DNA of 6,215 nt from Nostoc sp. CHAB 5715 (GTDB lineage: Bacteria; Cyanobacteriota; Cyanobacteriia; Cyanobacteriales; Nostocaceae). Positions 1 to 4,761 of the stretch are shown here, in pieces (position 1 is the first letter of the stretch; each line of letters starts with the position of its first letter). Position numbers and translations under genes: made by a program. The stretch is taken from assembly GCF_020829685.1 (NCBI RefSeq), contig NZ_JAIVFR010000417.1, forward strand, positions 1-6,215. Reading direction: 5' to 3'. Below the pieces are notes generated by a model that was not told where the DNA came from, did no database searches, and was given only the letters and a program-made list of their open reading frames with translations.

Positions 1-3
1 GGG

Positions 4-64
4 TATTAACCTCCCCAAGATTAATTTTTCGCCCACGAGGGGCGAGGCATGTACCGGGTTAATA
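4..64. repeat. Nested stem-loop at left window edge
   Basis: TATTAACC (4-11) is the exact inverted repeat of GGTTAATA (57-64). Inside lies a second stem, TCGCCC (29-34) with GGGCGA (40-45) and loop ACGAG. The outer arm touches the window edge, so this may be the end of a larger structure to the left, for example a terminator or repeat element of an upstream gene. No T-tract follows the outer arm. The function is unknown; the pairing is seen directly. Confidence 0.5.
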
Positions 65-87
65 GCTAATAGCTAATAGCTAACAGC
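60..87. repeat. Tandem heptamer array, TAATAGC x4
   Basis: There are four head-to-tail 7-mers: three exact TAATAGC units (60-66, 67-73, 74-80) and one TAACAGC variant (81-87). It resembles the short tandemly repeated repetitive (STRR) heptamers known from heterocystous cyanobacteria. It overlaps the right arm of the preceding stem-loop. It is non-coding and probably arose by slippage. Confidence 0.8.
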
Positions 88-130
88 TTTGTCAACTTAA
101 GCTAAAAATCGCTTATCTGTTGGCTTCGAC

Positions 131-254
131 GCCCGCCCAGAAATGAATTTCAGGGCTTATAGCTAAAGTCTACTGAAGTAGACTAAAGATTTTTCGGATT
201 ATTTAGTCATCTTCAGATGACTTTCGCTATTAGCAAGGAACTTCAGTTCCTTGC
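131..254. repeat. Cluster of four hairpins with TGAA/TTCA loops
   Basis: Four stem-loops occur in 120 bp. The first is GCCC-A-GAAA/TTTC-A-GGGC (135-156, one A-A mismatch, loop TGAA). The second is AGTCTAC/GTAGACT (167-184, loop TGAA). The third is AGTCATC/GATGACT (205-222, loop TTCA). The fourth is GCAAGGAAC/GTTCCTTGC (233-254, loop TTCA). Apart from the flagged mismatch the stems are perfect. The last two loops are the reverse complement of the first two, so the cluster changes orientation in the middle. The layout resembles dispersed palindromic repeats in Nostoc-type genomes and the hairpin ends of IS200/IS605 derivatives, but no transposase gene is present. The pairing is seen; the mobile origin is inferred. 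Confidence 0.7.
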
Positions 255-314
255 GGGACATGGCTTTTACGTTAAGTTGACACGTATGAGCAATGCGCTT
301 TACCCCTACAACAG

Positions 315-345
315 ATGTGGTTCAAATACATGAAAACTGCTGTAA
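315..345 (+). repeat. Dispersed 31-bp repeat, copy 1
   Basis: The segment centred on GGTTCAAATACATGAAAA and ending GCTGTAA recurs at 2805-2835 in the same orientation (26 of 30 matches over 316-345 versus 2806-2835). It also recurs at 2738-2768 in inverted orientation (25 of 31). Here it stands alone, while the other two copies form an inverted pair around heptamers. It is probably one arm of a dispersed cyanobacterial repeat. Confidence 0.65.
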
Positions 346-357
346 GTACAAGGAAGA

Positions 358-450
358 AAAACGAACCGCATTCGCGCAGCGTCTCCTTAGAGAAAAACGC
401 AAAGAAAGAAGTTAAAAGGGTTTGGCGCAGCCTCACAAAGAAATGATATT
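358..450. repeat. Probable decayed dispersed repeat with nested insert
   Basis: The AACGAACCGCA start (360-370), the GCAAAGAAAG stretch (399-408) and the GGCGCAGCCTCACAAAGAAATG stretch (424-445) look like a widespread Nostocales intergenic repeat that I recall from memory. The motif at 371-394 (TTCGCGCAGC, then GTCTCCTTAG, then AGAA) resembles a second dispersed repeat inserted into the first. No other copy in this window confirms either, so the call rests on recollection and needs a genome search. Confidence 0.35.
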
Positions 451-618
451 AACAATAACCCTCTTTCCTTAAAAGCCTCCTCTGCCTCCCCTGCTACCCC
501 TACAACTGAGTAATAGCGCTGCATAAATTTTTAGATTGCCTCAGTTAAATATATATCTGTTCAAATTTGTCCTGAACTTTGCTGTCGATTTATTTTTTCA
601 GTACTTGCGCTCAATTAG
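451..618. other. Non-coding stretch, little visible
   Basis: No convincing gene was found here. A pyrimidine-rich segment around 473-505 (CCTCC, CTCTGCCTCC, CCCTGCTACC) looks like low-complexity repeat debris. The rest is AT-rich and may carry the promoter of the downstream secreted protein, but no clear -35/-10 pair stands out. Confidence 0.4.
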
Positions 619-665
619 CTCACCCATTCGGGTGAGGAATAAACCAACCGCTCAGGTGAACTGAG
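619..665 (+). promoter_or_regulatory. Two stem-loops in leader of the secreted-protein gene
   Basis: CTCACCC (619-625) pairs with GGGTGAG (630-636) around an ATTC loop. CTCAG (651-655) pairs with CTGAG (661-665) around GTGAA. TCACC (620-624) could instead pair with GGTGA (655-659), which would break both hairpins, so two exclusive folds are possible. The structures lie 84-130 nt before the ATG at 749. They could be leader RNA elements if transcription starts upstream of 619; no known riboswitch class is recognised. The regulatory role is inferred. Confidence 0.35.
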
Positions 666-748
666 TGCAGGAAGTTGAGACTGATAAAAAATAAGACTCT
701 ATTACTCGATAACACTAATTGCACTTTACTCTAACTAAGGATAACCCT

Positions 749-1144
749 ATGAAATTCTCCACCTTGGTAGATTCTGTACTCATTGTTGCTTCTATTGCTT
801 TATTACCTGGAATCGGTGGCGCTCAAATAGGTACTAACAATAGTGGCGAACCTATAGCTATCAACTCTAACAATTTACTCACTCATTTTACGAACGTCAG
901 CTACCTCAAACCCTTTGATGCTGCATTTCTAGCTTATCAAGGTAAGTTGAAAGCACAAGGTATTCCTAGTGGTAGTGCTTTGGTTTCTCAATACCAAACA
1001 GGAAGCCTGACTGCACTAGATGTGGTTAAGGCTGCTGTCAACGCTAAAAAGTTACCAGCACAAGCTTTGAATGATACAAATTACCTAAATGCCATTGAGT
1101 CGCAGCTGACATCATTCAGTAACATTAGTAATTTATTTTACTAA
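749..1144 (+). CDS. Small secreted protein of unknown function
   Basis: This 131-aa protein is not recognised. Residues 1-25 form a classic signal peptide: a short K-containing start, the hydrophobic core LIVASIALLPGI, and GGA before a likely cut at Q26. The mature part is about 106 aa, without Cys or membrane segments. It has an Asn/Ser-rich start (residues 28-50) and a probably helical region (55-125) containing AAFLAYQGKLKAQGIPSGSA and LTALDVVKAAVNAKKLPA. It should be exported to the periplasm, lumen or medium. The ATG at 749 is chosen because AAGGAT precedes it (AAGG at 737-740, 8-nt spacing). An in-frame TTG at 719 would add 10 residues before the signal peptide and has no Shine-Dalgarno site. 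The gene is monocistronic, bounded by a structured leader and a terminator 140 nt downstream. Similar small secreted proteins occur as hypotheticals in Nostocales, by recollection. Confidence 0.7.
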   Translation: MKFSTLVDSVLIVASIALLPGIGGAQIGTNNSGEPIAINSNNLLTHFTNVSYLKPFDAAFLAYQGKLKAQGIPSGSALVSQYQTGSLTALDVVKAAVNAKKLPAQALNDTNYLNAIESQLTSFSNISNLFY

Positions 1145-1283
1145 ATATATTGTTGCAGAGGTTCGTAAGGGATTTATAAAATGCTTTACTATCATCTCGT
1201 TGCTTTGATAAGAAAATGCTTCACAAAGGAGGAAAAGCTGCTCTCTTCCCCGTCAGCACCATCCCATTACCAAAAATTACTTT

Positions 1284-1310
1284 AACCCCTTCAACCTTTG
1301 AGGGGTTTTT
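1284..1310 (+). terminator. Rho-independent terminator
   Basis: AACCCCT (1284-1290) pairs with AGGGGTT (1301-1307). The stem is extended by CAA/TTG around a CCT loop with one bulged T, and the run of T continues to 1310. It is the only strong terminator after the secreted-protein gene, giving a 3' untranslated region of about 140 nt, or it could end a small RNA encoded in 1145-1283. Confidence 0.8.
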
Positions 1311-1339
1311 AGTTTGTGCTACGCTTGCTGCTTGCTCTA

Positions 1340-1447
1340 GCGTCGTCCCTAATACGGTTCAGTAGATAATTGGTATTTTAAGACGCGATAAATCCCGTCT
1401 CTACATGAGGGTTTTGGGCTTATCTGAACTGTATTGGCGTCATCCCC
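1340..1447. mobile_element. MITE-like element with palindromic core
   Basis: The left inverted repeat (1351-1369, AATACGGTTCAG then TAGATAA) matches the right one (1420-1435, TTATCTGAACTGTATT) apart from a 3-base gap and one substitution. Between them lies an imperfect palindrome (1381-1400, one C-C mismatch). Flanking 11-mers GCGTCGTCCCT (1340-1350) and GCGTCATCCCC (1437-1447) agree at 9 of 11 positions and could be a decayed target duplication. It has no coding capacity, so any movement would need a transposase elsewhere. The repeats are seen; mobility is inferred. Confidence 0.55.
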
Positions 1448-1476
1448 TTTCCCCAACGCACCTTTTCATATTTAAC

Positions 1477-1484
1477 GCGATCGC
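1477..1484. repeat. HIP1 octamer GCGATCGC
   Basis: This is the only intergenic copy of the cyanobacterial highly iterated palindrome in the window. Other copies lie inside genes: 2949-2956 and 3376-3383 in surE, 4479-4486 in psb32, and 5533-5540 in the FemAB-like gene. The last six bases of the window (6210-6215, GCGATC) may begin another. The density supports a HIP1-rich cyanobacterium. Confidence 0.9.
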
Positions 1485-1570
1485 CCCTCGCCTTGCTTGG
1501 CGCAGTGCATTTGAAGCCTAGCTTTTACTTCTGGAATGCTTGTATAGCAATACTTTTTACCCTGCCAAGG

Positions 1571-1600
1571 TGCGTAGGCGTAGCCCGTTGAAGACATCGC
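1571..1600. repeat. Probable dispersed repeat fragment
   Basis: TGCGTAGGCGTAGCCC (1571-1586), followed by GTTGAAGACATCGC (1587-1600), resembles a GTAGGCGTAGCCC...GACATCGC repeat that I recall as very common between genes in Nostoc-type genomes. No second copy is present here. The surrounding 1448-1727 stretch holds no gene; beyond the HIP1 site I see only a small AGGTG/CACCT hairpin (1696-1712) just before the next gene. Confidence 0.4.
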
Positions 1601-1727
1601 TTCTACAGTCGCATACCATATCACACAGATGAAAAAATGGTCGGGTAATAAATTATTTACTGTTCTATCAAATTAACGTTGTTAAGTTACTCAGCAGGTG
1701 TAGTTCTCACCTCCAAGCTGTGTTAGT

Positions 1728-2483
1728 GTGACCCGAAATAGGAGTATAGATCCGTTGCTAAAGCTTTCTCCAGAATCTCCTCTATTTATTGTATTAATTA
1801 TCATTAGTTTTCTAGTAGTAACTTTGTCAACTTGGCTCTCATCTAAACCATTCGTTTTAAAACCATTTGGGCTTAATGATATTATCCAGCTACTCACCTT
1901 ACAATTATTTATTTCTTTGTTGTTAGAGCGTTTTTTAGAAGTTTTTATAACTACTTGGCGCGGCCCATTTGTCGAACAATTAGATATTAGTATTCAGCAA
2001 AAAAAGGCTTTACTCTCGGAAAAAATAAGACTTATGGAAGTACAACAAAACCAATATCCTTCTTTAGAATCCAATCGAATTAGTGGACTCCCACCTGAAG
2101 GAATGAGTTTAGAGCAGCAAATCATCCAAAACTTTACACAAAACCAACAAGAACCGTTAAAAATATTCAAGCCACAAATTGATGATATAAATGAAAAAGA
2201 GCGCCAAAAAACAGCATATAAATCTGATACACGAATAATTGCTTTATGGACATCCCTTTTATTCGGTCTTTTAATGAGCGCAATAGGTATTCGCTCAATC
2301 GAGCCACTTGTAATTATTGATTTAGATAATCCAATACAAGTAGTTATTTTCCGTTGTTTAGATGCATTGCTAACAGGAGGTTTAATTGCAGGAGGTAGCG
2401 AGGGAATTCATAAGATTATAAAAGTTTTTATCGACTTTATGGAAGCTACATCTAAACAAATAAAAAATCAGGGTTTATCTTAA
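1728..2483 (+). CDS. Four-helix membrane protein, unknown function
   Basis: This 251-aa protein (from the GTG) is not assigned to a named family. Likely membrane segments are residues 18-37, 52-75 (ending with charged LLLERFLEVF), 170-188 (IIALWTSLLFGLLMSAIG) and about 203-222. A hydrophilic, Gln/Glu/Lys-rich loop of roughly 90 residues (80-168) separates the two pairs and includes a probable coiled coil at 84-108. The C-terminal motif DALLTGGLIAGGSEGIHKI (212-230) is the most family-like part; I recall similar sequences in conserved hypothetical proteins of cyanobacteria and other bacteria. The start is uncertain. GTG 1728 lacks a ribosome site, whereas TTG 1755 has AGGAG 10 nt upstream (1740-1744) and would give 242 aa; a stop at 1701 excludes anything earlier. 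Two sampled 60-base lines show 32-35% GC, against 52% in a surE line. It stands alone between two miniature elements, consistent with an acquired gene, though this is inferred. Confidence 0.7.
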   Translation: MTRNRSIDPLLKLSPESPLFIVLIIISFLVVTLSTWLSSKPFVLKPFGLNDIIQLLTLQLFISLLLERFLEVFITTWRGPFVEQLDISIQQKKALLSEKIRLMEVQQNQYPSLESNRISGLPPEGMSLEQQIIQNFTQNQQEPLKIFKPQIDDINEKERQKTAYKSDTRIIALWTSLLFGLLMSAIGIRSIEPLVIIDLDNPIQVVIFRCLDALLTGGLIAGGSEGIHKIIKVFIDFMEATSKQIKNQGLS

Positions 2484-2520
2484 TTAAAGGAAGCAATTTT
2501 ATACTAAATATTGTAACTAC

Positions 2521-2670
2521 TATAGGAATCGTATTTGATTTTTGAAATTATCTACGTAGGCGGGGAGTGGGTAGAGACGCGATTAATCGCGTCTGTACGG
2601 AGTAGGGAATAAGGAATTAGGCTTTTCGAGTTGTACCGAGCTTTTTCAGAAATCAAATATTAGTCCTATA
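2521..2670. mobile_element. 150-bp MITE-like element with 27-bp inverted repeats
   Basis: The left end (2521-2547) begins TATAGGA and carries TATTTGATTT and TGAAA. The right end (2644-2670) is its inverted repeat with 23 of 27 matches. Ends reading TA-TAGGA...TCCTA-TA fit a TA target duplication, as in IS630/Tc1-type elements. No transposase is encoded, so this would be a non-autonomous derivative. The interior carries a perfect palindrome and partial heptamers. It begins 37 bp after the stop of the membrane-protein gene. Confidence 0.7.
2571..2598. repeat. Perfect 20-bp palindrome inside the MITE-like element
   Basis: AGACGCGATTAATCGCGTCT (2575-2594) equals its own reverse complement. GTA (2571-2573) and TAC (2596-2598) extend it past one G-G mismatch. 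It shares 18 of 20 bases with the core at 1381-1400 of the other miniature element. It appears to be a dispersed palindrome that inserted into, or is shared by, different elements. Confidence 0.75.
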
Positions 2671-2737
2671 TGAAAATTAAAGTAATCTCTATCCTAAATA
2701 GATAGTTTCATCTTCGCATAGATAATGTTTTATGTCT

Positions 2738-2835
2738 TTACAGCGCTTTTCAAGTAATTGAACTACACCACTCCCTACTCCCCACTCCCCACTCCCCGTC
2801 TCATCTGTGGTCTAAATACCTGAAAAATGCTGTAA
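2738..2835. repeat. Inverted-repeat unit enclosing a heptamer array
   Basis: The left arm (2738-2768, starting TTACAGCGC) is the inverted repeat of the right arm (2805-2835, ending TGCTGTAA) with 23 of 31 matches. A 36-bp centre separates them and is mostly heptamers. A solitary third arm lies at 315-345. The unit is 47 bp downstream of the surE stop and might act as a transcript-ending structure for it. It may instead be a miniature mobile element; no coding capacity is present. Confidence 0.6.
2770..2797. repeat. Tandem heptamer array, ACTCCCC x4
   Basis: ACTCCCT (2770-2776) is followed by three exact ACTCCCC units (2777-2783, 2784-2790, 2791-2797). It is an STRR-type heptamer. The same heptamer family appears in the opposite orientation at 5231-5258, and fragments (GGGGAGTGGG, 2562-2571) lie in the neighbouring MITE-like element. 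Confidence 0.85.
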
Positions 2836-2882
2836 TTCAAGCGTTAGATGACTAAGACCAATTTGGATTCTGGATTCAATCG

Positions 2883-3569
2883 TCAAACCCTTAACTGAGT
2901 TACCGCAATATTGCCGGAAAAACATACATCCACATCTCTACCAGGAGTGCGATCGCGTTTGCCATATTCGCCTACATAATAAAAATTATCGCCTTCAATT
3001 CGATAGTTTATAGGCAAAGGTCTGTTACAGGGTTGGCAAAACACCATATTCGGATCTGGTTCTCTTGGTTGCAGATGCGGCAAGTTTACATTCCAAAAGC
3101 TTCCCGGTTCTAGGGGACGCTTGAGTAATTCCGCTAAAACTTCAGCTGTGAATTTGGCGGCCAAATCCCAATCAAAATTCTGCTTGGCTTTGCGATATTG
3201 AGAAATGGCAATTCCAGGAATACCGTGCATTGCGGCTTCCCGTACAGCAGCCACTGTGCCAGAAATGTAGACATCTACTCCCAAATTGCCCCCAGCGTTG
3301 ATACCTGAAACCACAAATTTGACATCTGCGGTGATTTGTGTTAATGCAATTCTCACACAATCGGCGGGAGTGCCTGCGATCGCATACTCAGTCTCAGAGC
3401 GTCGCTGAAGGTTGATGGCACGAGTGGTAGTAACTTGATGTCCACAGCCAGACTGATGATCAGCAGGAGCAACGATAATAGCATTTTTGCCGTTTACAGC
3501 TTTGAGCAGCGATCGGATACCAGGGGCATCAATGCCGTCGTCGTTAGTTAAAATTATGGTCATGTACAT
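2883..3569 (-). CDS. surE: 5'/3'-nucleotidase SurE
   Basis: SurE is a divalent-metal-dependent phosphatase that removes phosphate from nucleoside 5'- and 3'-monophosphates (5'-nucleotidase, EC 3.1.3.5); the family was named for stationary-phase survival in E. coli. It is cytosolic. The sequence shows the family in order: TNDDGIDAPGI (residues 8-18, metal ligands D10 and D11), VAPADHQSG (33-41, ligand S40), SGINAGGNLG (88-97, ligand N91), YISGTVAAVREAAMHGIPGIAIS (101-123), and a C-terminal GRDVDVCFSGNIAVTQL (210-226). All expected metal ligands are present. At 228 aa it is shorter than the roughly 250 aa of the E. coli and Thermotoga enzymes. Its first residues MYM allow a start at 3569 or at the second Met (3563), which would give MTIILTNDDG, closer to the usual family start. 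Neither has a Shine-Dalgarno site. Two HIP1 octamers lie inside. It is divergent from psb32 and no operon partner is visible. Confidence 0.95.
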   Translation of the reverse strand: MYMTIILTNDDGIDAPGIRSLLKAVNGKNAIIVAPADHQSGCGHQVTTTRAINLQRRSETEYAIAGTPADCVRIALTQITADVKFVVSGINAGGNLGVDVYISGTVAAVREAAMHGIPGIAISQYRKAKQNFDWDLAAKFTAEVLAELLKRPLEPGSFWNVNLPHLQPREPDPNMVFCQPCNRPLPINYRIEGDNFYYVGEYGKRDRTPGRDVDVCFSGNIAVTQLRV

Positions 3570-3662
3570 ATATATTATTATATTGATATAAATTTAGCTA
3601 AAATATCCAAAAAATGCAGATATCAACCCATCAATGGGTATAGCAGGAAAAGCTACTTGCAG

Positions 3663-3691
3663 ATATGAAAAAATATGCTTAATTCTGTCAA
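3663..3691 (-). promoter_or_regulatory. Candidate surE promoter
   Basis: On the minus strand a consensus -35 TTGACA (3686-3691) is followed after 17 bases by TCATAT (3663-3668), a poor -10 matching TATAAT at three positions. It would place the start near 3656, roughly 90 nt before surE. The leader from there to the start codon is very AT-rich. The -35 is seen; promoter function is inferred. Confidence 0.35.
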
Positions 3692-3734
3692 AAATATTGA
3701 TTATACGATATCATTTCTAGATGGTTTGCAAATT

Positions 3735-3805
3735 CCGCCCTAAGTTTTTGGGTTAATCCCCAAAATGGGCGGTATTTCTTGTCAATTTATTGCTTGCAAC
3801 CGCCC
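3735..3805 (+). promoter_or_regulatory. Hairpin with alternative pairing in surE-psb32 spacer
   Basis: CCGCCC (3735-3740) pairs with GGGCGG (3767-3772), and TTTTGGG (3746-3752) pairs with CCCAAAA (3759-3765) inside, giving a strong two-part hairpin. A second CCGCCC (3800-3805), itself preceded by TTGCAA as the first nearly is, could pair with the same GGGCGG. The two folds exclude each other, as in attenuators. Neither flanking gene ends here, so this is not a normal gene terminator. It could be a psb32 leader switch if transcription starts upstream of 3735, or a protein-binding palindrome. Confidence 0.4.
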
Positions 3806-3816
3806 TCAGAACAAGT

Positions 3817-3843
3817 TTGTGCAATCAAAAAATCCCGTAAAAT
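3817..3843 (+). promoter_or_regulatory. Weak candidate psb32 promoter
   Basis: TTGTGC (3817-3822) and TAAAAT (3838-3843) resemble -35 and -10 hexamers, but the 15-bp spacing is short. Transcription from here would begin after the spacer hairpin and give a leader of about 105 nt. Overlapping TATATA (3843-3848) makes the -10 ambiguous. If this is the only promoter, the upstream hairpin cannot be part of the psb32 mRNA. Confidence 0.25.
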
Positions 3844-3955
3844 ATATATCTGCTGGCAGTAGCAGAAACTTGATACTGGAGAAAACCGGGAACGAGAAGA
3901 TTTTGGCAGTGGTTCTGTAGTATTTTTGGTGCAAGTCTGTCTTAGGGATCACACG

Positions 3956-4693
3956 ATGAAACAGCTCCTCAAACAAGTATTTAATAGTCAAAAACACCTC
4001 ATCCGGCTAATTCTCCCTTTGGTGACGGTTATTTTAGCAGCCTCGCTGTTTGCCGCACCTGCTTTTGCCACAGGTGTGAATCAAATACCCAACCTCACAG
4101 CAGGGAATAACACCTGGGTTTTGGATCAAGGTGAAGTTATCAGCCGTCTGAATGAAGGTAAGATTAACAGCGCTTTCGAGGATTTGGCAAAGCAAACAGG
4201 TAAGAAAGTTAGAATTGTTACTGTTCGCCGCCTCGACTACGGTGAAACACCGGAAAGCTTCACCAAAGAACTGTTTGAAAAATGGTTTCCGACAAAAGAA
4301 GCCCAAGCTAATGAAACCTTATTGGTTATTGATACGGTTACTAATGGTACTGCCATTATTACTGGGGATGAAGTCAAGCCAATGCTTACTGACTCTATTG
4401 CCGAGAGTGTAGCTACTGAAACAGTAAGTGTGCCGTTACGCAATGGTAACAAATACAATCAGGCATTTCTAGATGCAAGCGATCGCCTTGTCGCTGTCCT
4501 CTCTGGCAAAGCCGATCCAGGGCCACCCCAAATAAGTGACAATGTACAGGTAGAAGGCACGTTCAAGAAAGCAGGAGAAACTGACCAAGGTAACGCTACT
4601 GCTTGGGTAGTAGGATTGTTAATTGCCGCCACCGTTATCCCAATGGCCACTTACTATATCTATCAGATAAATCAGCCATCATCTAATGGGTAA
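3956..4693 (+). CDS. psb32: Photosystem II repair protein Psb32 (TPM domain)
   Basis: This 245-aa protein has the cyanobacterial Psb32 layout. An N-terminal signal peptide (basic start, core LILPLVTVILAASLF, cut after AFA at residue 38) is followed by a TPM domain (about 50-185) and one C-terminal membrane helix (216-236, AWVVGLLIAATVIPMATYYIY). The TPM domain includes the opening VNQIPNLTAGNNTWVLDQGEVIS, the strand KKVRIVTVRRLDYGET, FTKELFEKWFP, and ETLLVIDTVTNGTAIITGDEVK. Psb32 is a thylakoid protein that protects photosystem II from photodamage and speeds its repair; the plant relative is TLP18.3. The soluble domain should face the lumen or periplasm. ATG 3956 is chosen because AGGGA (3944-3948) sits 7 nt upstream; an in-frame TTG at 3926 has no such site and would add residues before the signal peptide. 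The gene appears to be transcribed alone and converges on the DUF4346 gene. Another TPM-family protein is the main alternative. Confidence 0.85.
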   Translation: MKQLLKQVFNSQKHLIRLILPLVTVILAASLFAAPAFATGVNQIPNLTAGNNTWVLDQGEVISRLNEGKINSAFEDLAKQTGKKVRIVTVRRLDYGETPESFTKELFEKWFPTKEAQANETLLVIDTVTNGTAIITGDEVKPMLTDSIAESVATETVSVPLRNGNKYNQAFLDASDRLVAVLSGKADPGPPQISDNVQVEGTFKKAGETDQGNATAWVVGLLIAATVIPMATYYIYQINQPSSNG

Positions 4694-4699
4694 TGAAAG

Positions 4700-4752
4700 A
4701 GTTAGGAGTGAGGAGTTATGAATTTCTAACTCTTAACTTCTAACTCCTAACT
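4700..4752. terminator. Heptamer-built stem-loop between convergent genes
   Basis: AGTTAGGAGT (4700-4709) pairs perfectly with ACTCCTAACT (4743-4752). Inside, AGGAGTTA (4711-4718) pairs with TAACTCTT (4727-4734) using one G-T pair. The structure fills the 65-bp gap between the psb32 stop (4693) and the opposing gene's stop (4759), so it could end transcripts from both sides. It has no clean T-run, only TTTT at 4752-4755, so efficiency is uncertain. The arms are made of heptamers. Confidence 0.5.
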
Positions 4753-4761
4753 TTTAACTTA
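4727..4761. repeat. Tandem heptamer array, TAACTYY x5
   Basis: Five consecutive 7-mers occur: TAACTCT, TAACTTC, TAACTCC, TAACTTT and TAACTTA. The last three bases of the array (TTA, 4759-4761) are the reverse complement of the TAA stop of the minus-strand DUF4346 gene, so the repeat has grown right up to the coding end. Matching inverted units (TTAGGAG, TGAGGAG at 4702-4715) supply the opposite arm of the stem-loop. Confidence 0.75.

Noticed and set aside
60..87. Short CRISPR-like array
   Set aside because: Units are 7 bp with no spacers, and no cas gene is nearby; this is an STRR-type tandem repeat. The same applies to 2770-2797, 4727-4761 and 5231-5258.
277..304. TTGACA at 277-282 as a strong promoter
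   Set aside because: No acceptable -10 follows at 16-18 bp, no gene starts for over 400 nt, and the segment looks like part of dispersed repeat DNA.
719..748. TTG start for the secreted protein 10 codons upstream
   Set aside because: It lacks a ribosome site and puts charged residues ahead of an otherwise normal signal peptide; ATG 749 with AAGG fits better.
1145..1283. tRNA or other known structural RNA
   Set aside because: No cloverleaf, T-loop consensus or other recognisable RNA family pattern could be found by eye.
1216..1365. 49-codon open frame starting ATG, with an LAAC lipobox-like stretch
   Set aside because: It has no clear ribosome site, runs through the intrinsic terminator at 1284-1310 and ends inside the miniature element; the lipobox-like residues are not preceded by an N-terminal signal and are probably chance.
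1691..1897. 68-codon open frame on the minus strand
   Set aside because: It overlaps the start of the membrane-protein gene on the opposite strand and has no recognisable features; it is a shadow frame.
3806..3997. 63-codon open frame on the minus strand upstream of psb32
   Set aside because: It overlaps the psb32 start and signal-peptide region, has no ribosome site and no recognisable motif.
4034..4650. Several open frames on both strands inside psb32
   Set aside because: They lie wholly within a well-supported TPM-domain gene, and their products look like out-of-frame translations.
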